Assembly: GCF_001968825.1 (NCBI RefSeq)
Contig: NZ_MIEU01000011.1
Span: forward strand, 62,001 to 126,000
From: Tersicoccus sp. Bi-70
Lineage (GTDB): Bacteria; Actinomycetota; Actinomycetes; Actinomycetales; Micrococcaceae
DNA: 64,000 nt
Reading direction: 5' to 3'
The position numbers and the translations under genes are program-made. Each line of letters begins with the position of its first letter. The stretch's first letter is position 1. The notes under the pieces were generated by a model that was not told where the DNA came from, did not search any database, and worked only from the letters and a program-made list of their open reading frames with translations. This document shows positions 33,442 through 42,780 of this stretch, piece after piece.

Positions 33442-34185
33442 GTGTTCCATCCGAACGAGGCCGAGGGCGTGCACCGGGTCGAGCACGCGGGGGTCAACTG
33501 CTATCTCGTCGAGGACGGCTCCCGGCTGCTGCTCGTCGACGCCGGTCTGCCGGCGATGTGGCCGATGGTTCGCGCCGCCCTGCGGGGACTGGGCCGGTCG
33601 CCGCGCGACATCGAGGCGCTGGCGATCACCCACGGGCACTTCGACCACCTCGGATTCGCGCTGCGCCTGCAACAGGACCTCGACGTGCCCGTCCTGCTGG
33701 ACCCCGCCGACGCCTGGATCGCCGCGCACCCCTATCGGTACCGGCACGAGCGCGCCCGGCTGTTCTACCCGTTCCGGTATCCCGGCGGCGTGCCGGTGCT
33801 GGCCCGGATGACCCTGGCCGGCGCCCTGGCCGTGCGCGGGGTGAGGAACCTGCGGCCCCTCGACGCGGAGGCGGCCGCAGGCCTGCCGGGGCGGCCGGTT
33901 CTCGTGGCCACCCCGGGTCACACCGCGGGGCACGTCGCCCTGCACCTGCCCGAGCGCGGCACGGTGATCACGGGGGACGCCCTCGTGACCCTGGACCCCT
34001 ACACGGGGGCCACCGGCCCGCAGATCGTCTCGGCCGCGGCGACGGCGGACACCCGGCAGGCCGTGGCCTCCCTGGACGCGATCGCCGGTCTCGACGCGCA
34101 GATCGCCCTGCCCGGTCACGGCGACCCGTTCCGCGGGCGGGTGGCCGACGCCGTGGCCCAGGCCCGGCGCCAGCCCATCACCTGA
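33442..34185 (+). CDS. MBL-fold metallo-hydrolase
   Basis: The 247-residue protein has the metallo-beta-lactamase fold: THGHFDH (His64, His66, Asp68, His69), TPGHTAGH, VITGDAL and the terminal LPGHGDPF. The pattern fits a glyoxalase II-like or general hydrolase. The GTG at 33442 is chosen because AAAGGA precedes it by six bases; the first ATG of the open frame at 33421 has none. It is transcribed alone, with a hairpin three bases past its stop. Confidence 0.88.
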   Translation: MFHPNEAEGVHRVEHAGVNCYLVEDGSRLLLVDAGLPAMWPMVRAALRGLGRSPRDIEALAITHGHFDHLGFALRLQQDLDVPVLLDPADAWIAAHPYRYRHERARLFYPFRYPGGVPVLARMTLAGALAVRGVRNLRPLDAEAAAGLPGRPVLVATPGHTAGHVALHLPERGTVITGDALVTLDPYTGATGPQIVSAAATADTRQAVASLDAIAGLDAQIALPGHGDPFRGRVADAVAQARRQPIT

Positions 34186-34188
34186 GGC

Positions 34189-34207
34189 GCTCCCTCCTGC
34201 AGGGAGC
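34189..34207 (+). terminator. Short terminator-like hairpin after the MBL gene
   Basis: GCTCCCT and AGGGAGC form a perfect 7-bp stem around a 5-base loop. The hairpin starts three bases after the MBL stop codon. Confidence 0.45.
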
Positions 34208-34313
34208 CGCACGCCTCCGACTCAGTCGACGGACGCCACACCCCGGGTCAGCACCCGGAGGCGACACCCGTCGACGAGCCGCCGGACGAGGCTGCCGGAC
34301 GACGCTCGGCGGC

Positions 34314-36239
34314 TCAGTCGGCCTGACGCATCCGCCGCCGCGCCGCGATCAGGAGCACGACGGGCACGGCGAGCAGGGCCAGCGGGATGAGCAGCAGCAG
34401 CCCCGAGGGGTGGCCGAGCATCGAGGCGAGGGACACCGCATCGGTCGCTCCGCGCAGCCGTTGCGTTCCCGAGGCCAGCTGGGTGGACCCGTCGGCCAGC
34501 TGGGTCGTCCCGTCGGCCAGCTGCTTGTTGCCGGCGGCCAGGCTGCCGGCGCCCGTGTTGGCGGCCGCGGCGCCCGTGGCGAGCCGGCTGGCGCCGCCGT
34601 CGAGCGTCTTCAGGCCGGTCGCGAGCTGACCGGCACCGGAGGAGAGCGTGGTGGCGCCGTCGTTCAGCGTGCCCGCACCGGTCGCCAGACGGGTCGCGCC
34701 GTCCGAGGCGGTCTGCGCGCCGACCAGCAGGGCGGGGGTCTTGGCCGCGAGCTCGGACGTGCCCGCCTGCAGGGTGCCGGCGCCGGTGGCGAGGCGGCCG
34801 TTGCCGTCGGCCAGCTGCCGTGACCCGTCGGCGACCTGGTGGGTACCGTCCCGCAGGGCCGCCGTCCCGGCGAGCAGGCCGGGCTGCTGCGGGTCGGTCG
34901 ACCGGATCCCGGCGTCGATCTTCGTCAGTCCGGCGCGCAGGTCGTGCGCGCCGCGGGCGGCCTTGCCGCCACCCGCATCGAGCTGCTTCATCCCGGCAGC
35001 GAGGGTGCCCGTCCCGGCGGCGAGCGCCGCAGACCCGTCCCGGGCCCGGCCCGCACCGGCGTCGAGCTGCTTCATGCCGTCGGCCAGGGTGCCCGTCCCG
35101 GCGGCGAGCGCCGCGGAGCCGTCCCGGACCTTGCCGGAACCGGCGTCGACGGCGGCCGCGCCCGCGTTCAGCTGGGCCGAACCGGCGTCGAGCTGCGTCG
35201 ACTTGATCACGACCTGTGCGGTACCGCCCTTGAGCTGGGACGCACCGGCGGCGAGCTTCTTGAGCCCGTCGACAAGGATGGGGTCGAGTCCGTGCGGGCT
35301 GGCTCCCACGTAGGCCTTGAGCTGCTCGACGCCGTCCTGCAGCTGCTTCGCCCCGTCGTCGAGCCGGTGGGCGTCGTTCACGGACGGGCCGGTTCCCGCG
35401 GCGAGCTGCGCGGTACCGGCGTGGAGCCGGGCGGCACCGTCGGCCAGGGCGGCGCTGCCGGCGGCGAGCTGCTTCGCCCCGGGATCCAGCTGACCGGTCA
35501 CCGCGGTCGCCGCCTTCGTCGTCCCCGCGGCCAGGGCCGCGTTGCCGGCGGCCAGCTGCCTGGCGCCCGGGTCGAGCTGACCGCTGACCGCGGTGGACGC
35601 CTTGGTGATGCCGGCGGCCAGGGCGGCGTTGCCGTCGGCGAGCAGGGAGGACCCCGCGTTCGCCGCGGTCACCCCGGCCGCGAGGCGCTGCGCTCCGCCG
35701 GCGAGCCGGTCCGCGCCGGCCGCCAGCGTGCCGCTGCCGGTCGCGAGGCGCTGCGCCCCGGACTGCGCGTCCTGGGCACCGGCGGCGAGCTTGAGGGCAC
35801 CGGCGTCGAGCTTCTTCGCAGCGTTGTCCGCCCGGGTGACGCCGTCCACGATCTTGACGGAGCCCTCCTGGAGGCTGGTCGCCCCGGTCGCGAGCCTGCC
35901 GGTGCCGTCCTGCAGCCGGCCGGCACCGTCGGCGAGCGCGCCGGACCCCGTGCGCGCCTTCGTGGCACCGGTGGCCAGTTCCTTCGAGCCGTCCCGCAGC
36001 CTGCCGGCGCCGTCCGCGAGCCGCTGGGCCCCGTCGGAGGCACGGCCGGCGCCGTCGTCGAGCCGACCGACGCCGTCCTGCGCCTTCGCCATGCCGTCGT
36101 CCAGCGCCGCGGCTCCGCTGGCCACCTGGGAGCTGATCAGTGCCCAGACGGCGACGGCGGCGACGAGCAGCAGGGCGAGGACGATCGTGATGGTGCGGTG
36201 CATCCGGCTGTGCTGCCGGTGCGCGAGATGGGCATTCAT
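34314..36239 (-). CDS. Large membrane-anchored heptad-repeat protein (YhgE/Pip-like repeats)
   Basis: The 641-residue protein has a membrane helix near residues 15-37 (TIVLALLLVAAVAVWALI) and one near 605-633 (LLLLIPLALLAVPVVLLIA). Between them are about 560 residues built almost wholly of heptads of the form [L/A]xxGaxx, such as LADGAGR, LRDGSKE and LATGATK. This repeat is the one seen in the extracellular stalks of YhgE/Pip-type proteins, but no ABC-2 permease domain is present. Both ends should be anchored in the membrane, with the repeat outside as a long helical or coiled-coil rod. Blocks of about 28 residues are duplicated almost exactly. The ATG at 36237-36239 follows GAGGAG. A TetR-type palindrome lies about 190 bases upstream. 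Confidence 0.8.
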   Translation of the reverse strand: MNAHLAHRQHSRMHRTITIVLALLLVAAVAVWALISSQVASGAAALDDGMAKAQDGVGRLDDGAGRASDGAQRLADGAGRLRDGSKELATGATKARTGSGALADGAGRLQDGTGRLATGATSLQEGSVKIVDGVTRADNAAKKLDAGALKLAAGAQDAQSGAQRLATGSGTLAAGADRLAGGAQRLAAGVTAANAGSSLLADGNAALAAGITKASTAVSGQLDPGARQLAAGNAALAAGTTKAATAVTGQLDPGAKQLAAGSAALADGAARLHAGTAQLAAGTGPSVNDAHRLDDGAKQLQDGVEQLKAYVGASPHGLDPILVDGLKKLAAGASQLKGGTAQVVIKSTQLDAGSAQLNAGAAAVDAGSGKVRDGSAALAAGTGTLADGMKQLDAGAGRARDGSAALAAGTGTLAAGMKQLDAGGGKAARGAHDLRAGLTKIDAGIRSTDPQQPGLLAGTAALRDGTHQVADGSRQLADGNGRLATGAGTLQAGTSELAAKTPALLVGAQTASDGATRLATGAGTLNDGATTLSSGAGQLATGLKTLDGGASRLATGAAAANTGAGSLAAGNKQLADGTTQLADGSTQLASGTQRLRGATDAVSLASMLGHPSGLLLLIPLALLAVPVVLLIAARRRMRQAD

Positions 36240-36425
36240 GGAGCTCCTCACCGGGCCGGCGACGGTGCCGGACCCGTTCGACGGCGCGCCGAAGGCACGC
36301 TCGGGCTGTGCGGGGCAGCGGCCGGAAGATCGTCCCGACTGCTCGAGGGACCGGGCCGGCGTCGGTGACGCCGCCATCGATCGGTCACACTCGGCGAGCT
36401 GATGTGATGCTGCTTACAGTTGTAC

Positions 36426-36439
36426 CTACTGGTCAGTAA
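36426..36439 (-). promoter_or_regulatory. TTACTGACCAGTAG palindrome, probable TetR-type operator
   Basis: On the minus strand the site reads TTACTGACCAGTAG, with CTACTGGTCAGTAA on the plus strand. It is almost perfectly symmetrical. A -10-like TAAGCA follows TTACTG with 17 bases between, so the site would cover the -35 of the heptad-repeat gene. The rest of the gap from 36240 to 36425 shows nothing recognisable. Confidence 0.5.
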
Positions 36440-36533
36440 CAACACAACCCGGTAACGGAAGAAAGTTTCCGAAAAGTGGTTCCTGCGGCCCGAACCGGGC
36501 GTCGGCGAGCGCGTGACCGAACCCGGACACGAC

Positions 36534-36564
36534 GAAGGCCCCCTTCCGATGGAAGGGGGCCTTC
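36534..36564 (-). terminator. Terminator downstream of tRNA-Leu
   Basis: GAAGGCCCCCTTCC at 36534-36547 pairs perfectly over 14 bases with 36551-36564 around a 3-base loop. It lies five bases past the CCA end of the tRNA gene. Confidence 0.8.
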
Positions 36565-36569
36565 GTTGC

Positions 36570-36656
36570 TGGTGCGCGAGGGGGGACTTGAACCCCCACG
36601 CCCTTTCGAGCACTGGCACCTGAAGCCAGCGCGTCTGCCAATTCCGCCACTCGCGC
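36570..36656 (-). tRNA. tRNA-Leu, anticodon CAG
   Basis: The minus strand folds as an 87-base class II tRNA with encoded CCA. The acceptor stem is GCGCGAG with CTCGCGC and discriminator A. The D arm is TGGCGGAATTGGCAGACGC. The anticodon stem CTGGC-TTCAGGT-GCCAG gives anticodon CAG, which decodes CUG, the dominant Leu codon here. A variable arm and a T arm with GGTTCAAGTCC follow. Discriminator A and the long variable arm agree with leucine. Confidence 0.95.
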
Positions 36657-36938
36657 CAGTGACTCTCCTGCGAGATCGAACTCTCGGTCGGGAAGACCGT
36701 GAACCCGCCGCCCGGAGAACAGCAGGTACCAGCATAGCCCAGACCCGCGACGAACTCATAAACGAACGGGCACCGCCACGGCCCGGGGCGCTGGCTCGAC
36801 GCCGCGGGGCGCGCCGCGCGGGACCCCGGATCAGCCCAGCCCGCGCCAGTAGTATCGGCAGTGACGATCTGTACACTGCTGCGAGTCGTGCCCGGAACCG
36901 GGCACGAGTCCGTGCACCCGCCGACAGGAGGACCGCCC

Positions 36939-37727
36939 ATGGGACGGCTCGACGACGTCGAACGACGCCTCGAGAAGATCGTCCGTGGCGTGTTCTCCCG
37001 CGGCGGTGGTCGGCGCGTGGAGCCGGTCGAGATCGCCAGCGCCCTGCGCCGGGAGATGGACCTCAAGGCGATCGCCCTGACCGAGGGCCGCACCATCACG
37101 CCCAACGTGTTCGACGCCCGGCTCTCGGACGCCGACTTCGAGACGGCCCAGGAGTGGGGCACCGCGCTGGCCGAGGAGCTCTGCGAGGTGGTGATCAAGC
37201 ACGCGCAGGGCCAGGGGTACGCGCTGCTCGGTCCCGTCCGTTTCTCCTTCCTCCACGACCCGGTGCTGCGCACGGGCGTCTTCGAGATCGACTCCCGGAC
37301 CGAGAAGCAGCAGAACCGCGGTCCGCGCGATGCGGGACGAGGCCGAGCGGGAGGAACCGGAGCGGGACGGACCAGTTCGCGGTCCGGTTCGGTGACGGGC
37401 GGTCCGTGGCGCAAGGAGGTCGAGGAGAAGCGGCCCGTGCTCGAGATCCACGGGCAGCGCTACTCGCTCAACGCGCCCACCATCGTGCTCGGCCGGTCCT
37501 CCGAGGCCGACATCCTTGTCGACGACACCGGCGTCTCCCGCAAGCATCTGCAGATCCACACGCAGGACGGGCAGAGCGAGGCGGTGGACCTGGGGTCGAC
37601 CAACGGCAGCTACGTCAACGGCCAGAAGATCCACGGCAGCGCTCCGCTCGCGGACGGGTCCGTCATCTCCATGGGCCGGACGAAGATCACCTTCCGCCTG
37701 CTCTCCTCCGGGGACGGGAGCCGCTGA
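36939..37727 (+). CDS. fhaA: FhaA, DUF3662 and FHA domain protein
   Basis: FhaA is a cytoplasmic phosphothreonine-binding regulator of peptidoglycan synthesis, known in mycobacteria to bind the pseudokinase MviN. The 262-residue protein has an N-terminal DUF3662 domain (about 1-120), a short disordered linker rich in Arg and Gly, and an FHA domain (about 165-255) with GRSSEAD, SRKH and STNGSYVNG. The ATG at 36939 follows AGGAGG. It heads a seven-gene division operon. The upstream 282-base region has TAGTAT at 36850-36855 as a possible -10, with no convincing -35. Confidence 0.93.
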   Translation: MGRLDDVERRLEKIVRGVFSRGGGRRVEPVEIASALRREMDLKAIALTEGRTITPNVFDARLSDADFETAQEWGTALAEELCEVVIKHAQGQGYALLGPVRFSFLHDPVLRTGVFEIDSRTEKQQNRGPRDAGRGRAGGTGAGRTSSRSGSVTGGPWRKEVEEKRPVLEIHGQRYSLNAPTIVLGRSSEADILVDDTGVSRKHLQIHTQDGQSEAVDLGSTNGSYVNGQKIHGSAPLADGSVISMGRTKITFRLLSSGDGSR

Positions 37728-37728
37728 C

Positions 37729-38202
37729 ATGGGCGAACTGACCGCCACCGTCCTCCGCTTCGCGTTCCTCGCCCTGCTGTGGATCCTCATCTTCTCCGTG
37801 CTGATCGCCATGCGCCGCGATCTGGCGGTGGGTCGCAGGGCGCGCACGTCCGCGGCCCGCGGGGCGCAGGTCGCGCCCGGACCCGAGGCCCCGGCCGCCC
37901 CTCCGCGGCAGCAGGCCCGACGCCTCGTCGTCGTCGAGGGCCCGCAGGAGGGCACGGTGATCGACCTCGCGGCCGGCCCGGTCATGATGGGCCGCGCCCA
38001 GGAGTCCACGCTCGTGCTCGAGGACGACTACGCCTCCGGCCGGCACGCCCGCCTCTTCCCCCAGGGCAGCCGGTGGTTCCTCGAGGACCTCGGCTCCACC
38101 AACGGCACCTTCGTCAACAACCAGCAGCTCACCCGCGCCGTGCCGATCGAGCCCGGGACCCCCATTCGGATCGGTAAGACGGTCATCGAATTGAGGCCGT
38201 GA
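37729..38202 (+). CDS. fhaB: FhaB/FipA, membrane FHA domain protein
   Basis: The 157-residue protein has one N-terminal membrane helix (about 8-28, LRFAFLALLWILIFSVLIA), a short linker and an FHA domain at about 75-155 with MGRAQES, SGRHARLF and DLGSTNGTFVNN. In mycobacteria the equivalent protein links kinase phosphorylation to FtsZ/FtsQ at the septum. It begins one base after the fhaA stop, and its own stop overlaps the pstP start. Its FHA domain probably binds phosphothreonines made by PknA or PknB encoded downstream. Confidence 0.92.
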   Translation: MGELTATVLRFAFLALLWILIFSVLIAMRRDLAVGRRARTSAARGAQVAPGPEAPAAPPRQQARRLVVVEGPQEGTVIDLAAGPVMMGRAQESTLVLEDDYASGRHARLFPQGSRWFLEDLGSTNGTFVNNQQLTRAVPIEPGTPIRIGKTVIELRP

Positions 38203-39881
38203 TGGCGCGAGTGCTCCGCTACGCGGCGCGGTCCGACGTCGGCAAGGTCCGCGCGAAGAACGACGACTCCGCCTATGCGGGTCAGTTCCTCGCCGTGGTC
38301 GCCGACGGCATGGGCGGCCACGTGGGCGGGGACGTCGCCTCCGCGTCGACGGTGCTCGACCTGGTCCACCTCGACCACCACAAGCACGACGACGACGGCG
38401 AGACGGTCCTCGCCGACGAGATCCAGACGGCCAACTCGCTGCTCAACGAGCTCGTCGACGCCAATCCCCGCCTGGCGGGCATGGGCACCACCGTCACCGC
38501 CCTGCTGCTGACCGGCGAGACGCTGCGCTTCGCCCACATCGGCGACTCCCGGGCGTACCGCCTGCGTGACGGCGTCTTCGAGCAGATGAGCATCGACCAC
38601 ACGTTCGTGCAGCGGCTCATCGACGAGGGCCGCCTGCGGCCCCAGGACGCCGAGTACCACCCCCACAAGAACGTGCTGATGCGGGTACTCGGCGACGTGG
38701 ACGCCAGCCCGGAACTGGACCTGCACGCGTACGACACCCGGATCGGCGACCGGTGGCTGCTGTGCTCGGACGGCCTGACCGCCGTGGTCCCGAGCGGCGT
38801 CCTCGCCGACATCGTCCGCGGCGGCGGGCGGCTGCAGGACATCGTCGACACCCTGGTGGACCTCACCCTCTCGGGCGGCGCCCCGGACAACGTCACCGTG
38901 GTCATGATCGAGATCGTCGAGGGCGATCCCGGCGACACCCGCACGTCGCGACTGGCCGTGCTGCCGCCGTCGAGTCTGCGGGTGCTGCCGCGCCGGCGCC
39001 GCGACGCAGAGCCGGCAGCGGACGGGCCCGACGCCGCCGCAGGTGCGGGTGCAGCCGGTGACGGCGCCGGTGAGCGCTCGTCCGAGCCGATCGTCACCAG
39101 CGAGACCGGGCCCACGGGCGAGCGCGCCGCGGAGGCCGTCAGCGCCGGCGCGCTGCGCGAGGAGCTCGCCGGTCACCCGCACGTGCTCGTCGGCGCCGCG
39201 GCTCTCGCCACCGAGACCGGCCGGCTGCCCACGGTCGCCAAGCGCAGCGCCGATCGCCGGGCCGCTGCCCTGCTGCACCACGACGACGGTGAGGGCGGCG
39301 CCGGCGACGCGGCCGGCGGCTCCACCGGGCGGCGCCGCTCCCGCCGGCCCCTGGTCGCCATCGTGGCGGTCATCGCGATCCTCGCCCTCGTGGCCGCGGC
39401 CGGCTGGGGCTACGCGTGGACGCAGAGCCGCTACTACGTCGGCGAGGCCGACGGCGAGGTGGCCATCTACAACGGCGTCTCGCAGGCGCTCGGCCCCCTC
39501 AAGCTCTCGCACGTCGAGTCCCGCACCGGCATCCCGGTCGACGCCCTGCCCGAGTACTCGCAGGAACGGGTGCACATGACCGTCCCGGCGGACAGTCCCG
39601 ACCGGGCCCGGCAGATCATCGCCGACCTGCGCCTGCCCGGGCCGGACAACCCGCTGCCGACGCCCAGCTGCACGCCGAGCCCGTCGGCGAGCGCCTCGCC
39701 GTCGCCGTCCCGCACGGCGACCCCGACGCCGTCGCGGTCCGCCGAGGCCCGCGGGGAACCGACCCGCAGCCCGTCGCCGCGGTCCACCGCGAGCAGCAGG
39801 CCCGGCGCGAGCGCCGAGACCCGTGCCTCCGGCAGCGCCACCCCGTCCCCGTCCGTGACCCCCTGTGGAGGGCAGCGCTGA
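38202..39881 (+). CDS. pstP: PP2C-family Ser/Thr phosphatase PstP
   Basis: PstP reverses PknA/PknB phosphorylation. The 559-residue protein has the PP2C catalytic domain at about 5-240, with the metal motifs KNDDS, VVADGMGGHVGGD, GTTVTALLL, IGDSRAYR and GAPDNVTVV. A single membrane helix lies near 385-405 (AIVAVIAILALVAAAGWGYAW). An extracellular domain of about 80 residues and a Ser/Pro/Thr-rich tail follow. The ATG at 38202 overlaps the fhaB stop; a GTG three bases earlier is also possible. Its stop overlaps the rodA/ftsW start as TGATG. Confidence 0.94.
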   Translation: MARVLRYAARSDVGKVRAKNDDSAYAGQFLAVVADGMGGHVGGDVASASTVLDLVHLDHHKHDDDGETVLADEIQTANSLLNELVDANPRLAGMGTTVTALLLTGETLRFAHIGDSRAYRLRDGVFEQMSIDHTFVQRLIDEGRLRPQDAEYHPHKNVLMRVLGDVDASPELDLHAYDTRIGDRWLLCSDGLTAVVPSGVLADIVRGGGRLQDIVDTLVDLTLSGGAPDNVTVVMIEIVEGDPGDTRTSRLAVLPPSSLRVLPRRRRDAEPAADGPDAAAGAGAAGDGAGERSSEPIVTSETGPTGERAAEAVSAGALREELAGHPHVLVGAAALATETGRLPTVAKRSADRRAAALLHHDDGEGGAGDAAGGSTGRRRSRRPLVAIVAVIAILALVAAAGWGYAWTQSRYYVGEADGEVAIYNGVSQALGPLKLSHVESRTGIPVDALPEYSQERVHMTVPADSPDRARQIIADLRLPGPDNPLPTPSCTPSPSASASPSPSRTATPTPSRSAEARGEPTRSPSPRSTASSRPGASAETRASGSATPSPSVTPCGGQR

Positions 39882-41344
39882 TGTCCCAGCTGTACACCGC
39901 ACCGCGGTCCCGCCGGAACACCGAGCTGGTGCTGCTGGTCCTGGCCCTGGCCATCGCCATCGGTGCCGACACGCTCGTCACCATCAATCTCAGCCAGCCG
40001 TTCGGCTCGGCCTGGATCACCCGCGTCGTCGTGTTCGCGGCCCTGCCGCTGGTGCTGCACGTGGTGCTGCGCCTTCGGGCGAGATATGCCGATCCGGTCA
40101 TGCTTCCGGTCGTCACCGCGCTCAACGGCATCGGCCTGGCCATGATCCACCGCCTCGACATCGCCAACGACGACGACGCCGCCACCCGGCAGCTCGTGTG
40201 GATGGCGATCGCGGTCGCCGCCGCCGTCGCGGTCCTCGTGGTGCTGCGCGACCACCGGGTACTGCGCCGCTACACCTACATCTCGTTCGCCCTCAGCGCC
40301 GTCCTGCTGGTGCTCCCCCTCGTCCCGGGCCTCGGCCAGGAGATCAACGGCGCCCGGGTGTGGATCCGGATCGGCTTCGGCTCCTTCCAGCCTGGGGAGA
40401 TCGCCAAGATCACGCTCGCGATCTTCTTCGCCGGCTACCTGTCGACCAACCGGGACCTCATCCTGCTGGCCGGCAAGAAGATCGGGCCGCTGCAGTTCCC
40501 CCGCGCCCGGGACATGGCGCCGATGGTCGTCGCCTGGCTGATCGGCCTCGGCATCCTCGTGGTGCAGAGCGACATCGGCATGTCGGTCATGTTCTTCACC
40601 CTGTTCATGGTGATGATCTACGTCGCGACGAGCCGGTCCAGCTGGATTCTCATCGGCCTCGTGCTGGTCGCGGCCGGTGCGGTCTTCGCCTACACGTACA
40701 TCAGCCACGTGCAGGCCCGCGTGGACGGCTGGCGCAACGCGTTCGATCCGGAGGTGTTCAACGCCGCCGGCGGCAGCTGGCAGATCGTCCAGGGTCTGTT
40801 CGGGCTCGCCAACGGTGGCCTGTTCGGCACGGGCCTCGGCCTCGGCCGCCCGGATCTGGTGACGTATTCCAACTCCGACATGATCGTCGCGGCGCTCGGC
40901 GAGGAGATCGGCCTGATCGGCGTCGTCGCCGTGGTGCTGCTGTACGTCATCCTCGTCTCACGCGGCATGCGCGCGGCGCTGGGCACCCGGGACGCGTTCG
41001 GCAAACTGCTCGCGTGCGGGCTGGCCTTCGCCGTCGCCGTCCAGTGCTTCGTCATCATGGGCGGCGTCACCCGGCTGATCCCGCTGACCGGCCTCACCAC
41101 CCCGTTCATGTCCGCGGGCGGTTCGTCCCTGCTGGCCAACTGGATCATCGTGGCGCTGCTGCTGCTGATCTCGAACGCCGCCCGCCGGCCGGCGCCCACC
41201 GGCCCCATCCGGGAGAGCGATCTACCCGCGTCCGGCATCGACGTCGTCGAACCGCGCACCGCCGCGACCGCCGCCGTCCGGACCACCACGGGAGCCACCC
41301 CGGCCCCGGCCGCCCGCACTCGTCAAGGAGGGAGCGCCTCGTGA
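39881..41344 (+). CDS. rodA: FtsW/RodA/SpoVE-family peptidoglycan polymerase
   Basis: This SEDS-family glycosyltransferase polymerises lipid II, normally working with a class B PBP such as the one encoded next. The 487-residue protein has about 10-12 membrane helices. It carries the family segments QEINGARVWIRIGFGSFQPGEIAKI, with the catalytic-region Asp/Glu pattern, NSDMIVAALGEEIGLIG, and TGLTTPFMSAGGSSLLANWI near the C terminus. Position in the pknAB locus matches mycobacterial rodA. It overlaps pbpA by four bases (GTGA), so the polymerase and transpeptidase are made together. Confidence 0.94.
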   Translation: MSQLYTAPRSRRNTELVLLVLALAIAIGADTLVTINLSQPFGSAWITRVVVFAALPLVLHVVLRLRARYADPVMLPVVTALNGIGLAMIHRLDIANDDDAATRQLVWMAIAVAAAVAVLVVLRDHRVLRRYTYISFALSAVLLVLPLVPGLGQEINGARVWIRIGFGSFQPGEIAKITLAIFFAGYLSTNRDLILLAGKKIGPLQFPRARDMAPMVVAWLIGLGILVVQSDIGMSVMFFTLFMVMIYVATSRSSWILIGLVLVAAGAVFAYTYISHVQARVDGWRNAFDPEVFNAAGGSWQIVQGLFGLANGGLFGTGLGLGRPDLVTYSNSDMIVAALGEEIGLIGVVAVVLLYVILVSRGMRAALGTRDAFGKLLACGLAFAVAVQCFVIMGGVTRLIPLTGLTTPFMSAGGSSLLANWIIVALLLLISNAARRPAPTGPIRESDLPASGIDVVEPRTAATAAVRTTTGATPAPAARTRQGGSAS

Positions 41345-42780
41345 ATCAGGCCATTCGTCACACCTGGGTCGTGGCCGCTGCCCTGCTCGTGCTGATCCTC
41401 GGATCCCTCACCTACGTCCAGTTCTTCGAGGCCGGACGCCTGCAGGCCAACCCCTGGAACAGCCGGAACCTGCTGCAGCAGTTCTCCAGCGACCGGGGGC
41501 CGATCCTCGTCGACGGTCAGCAGATCGCCTACTCGCGGCGCAGCAACGACCAGTACGACTATCAGCGGGTCTACCGGGACGCGCAGCTGTACGCGCCGCT
41601 GACCGGGTTCTACTCGCTGCTGAACATGACGGGCCTGGAGCAGGAGCTCAACCCGCTGCTGACCGGTAGCTCCGACCAGCTCTTCTACGACCGGATCACC
41701 CAGATCCTCTCCGGCAACCAGCCCCGCGGCGCGTCCGTGGAGCTGACGATCGACCCGCAGCTGCAGAAGATCGCCTACGACGCGCTCGGGGACCAGAAGG
41801 GCGCGATCGTCGCCCTGAACCCGAAGACCGGCGAAATCCTCGCGATGGTCTCCAAGCCGAGCTACGACCCGAACGCGATCGCCACGCACGACACGAAGAA
41901 GGCGAAGCAGGCGTACGAGTCGCTCGCCCAGAACGAGGCGAACCCGCTCTTCAACCGGGCGATCGGCGGCAACCTCTACTCACCCGGTTCCGTGTTCAAG
42001 ATCATCGACACCGCGGCGGCCCTGGATTCCGGCAAGTACAACGCCGACAGCGTCCTGGAGAATCCGGCCGAGCTGGATCTGCCGGGCACGAACGCGACCC
42101 TGCCGAACTACCGGTACGGCGGCTGCTCGGCCCGCACCAGGGTCGACTTCTCGTTCGCCCTGGAGCAGTCCTGCAACACCCCGTTCGCGTCGATCGCGCT
42201 CGACCTCGGCAAGGACGCCATCGCGAACGAGGCGAAGAAGTTCGGGTTCGGTGAGCAGCTGGGCATCCCGCTGTCGGTGACCCCGTCGATCTTCCCGGAG
42301 GAGCTGAACTCCGCCCAGCTGGCGCAGAGCTCCGTCGGCCAGTTCGACGTCCGGGCCACCCCGCTGCAGATCGCGATGATGTCCGCAGCGATCGCCAACA
42401 ACGGCGTGCAGATGAAGCCGAACCTGATCAAGGCGGTGCGGGCTCCCGACCTGACGCCGATCAGTACCTTCAAGCCGGAGCAACTGCGCACCCCGACCAG
42501 TGCGCAGACCGCGAACCAGATCAAGGACTGGATGGTGAACGTGGTGGACAAGGGCATCGCCAGCGGTGCCGCCGTGCCGGGCGTGAAGGTGGCGGGCAAG
42601 ACCGGCACCGCCGAACTCTCGGCGCAGGGCCTGAACAACGCCTGGTTCACCGGTTTCGCACCGGCCGACGACCCGAAGATCGCGGTGGCGATCGTCGTGG
42701 AGAATGTTGATGTGGCCACGGGGGTCTCCCTGACCAGTCCGACGGCGAAGAAGCTCTTTGAGGCGGTGTTGAACAAGTGA
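41341..42780 (+). CDS. pbpA: Class B penicillin-binding protein PbpA
   Basis: PbpA is a transpeptidase that cross-links peptidoglycan with its SEDS partner. The 479-residue protein has an N-terminal membrane anchor (about 9-28) and a dimerisation domain. The transpeptidase domain has the SxxK motif in SPGSVFKII (about residue 217), the SxN motif SCN in [13 protein letters not shown], and KTGT at about 420. The short length fits mycobacterial PbpA and not the larger PBPs. GTG overlaps flank it on both sides, and the stop runs into pknA. Confidence 0.95.
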   Translation: MNQAIRHTWVVAAALLVLILGSLTYVQFFEAGRLQANPWNSRNLLQQFSSDRGPILVDGQQIAYSRRSNDQYDYQRVYRDAQLYAPLTGFYSLLNMTGLEQELNPLLTGSSDQLFYDRITQILSGNQPRGASVELTIDPQLQKIAYDALGDQKGAIVALNPKTGEILAMVSKPSYDPNAIATHDTKKAKQAYESLAQNEANPLFNRAIGGNLYSPGSVFKIIDTAAALDSGKYNADSVLENPAELDLPGTNATLPNYRYGGCSARTRVDFSFALEQSCNTPFASIALDLGKDAIANEAKKFGFGEQLGIPLSVTPSIFPEELNSAQLAQSSVGQFDVRATPLQIAMMSAAIANNGVQMKPNLIKAVRAPDLTPISTFKPEQLRTPTSAQTANQIKDWMVNVVDKGIASGAAVPGVKVAGKTGTAELSAQGLNNAWFTGFAPADDPKIAVAIVVENVDVATGVSLTSPTAKKLFEAVLNK

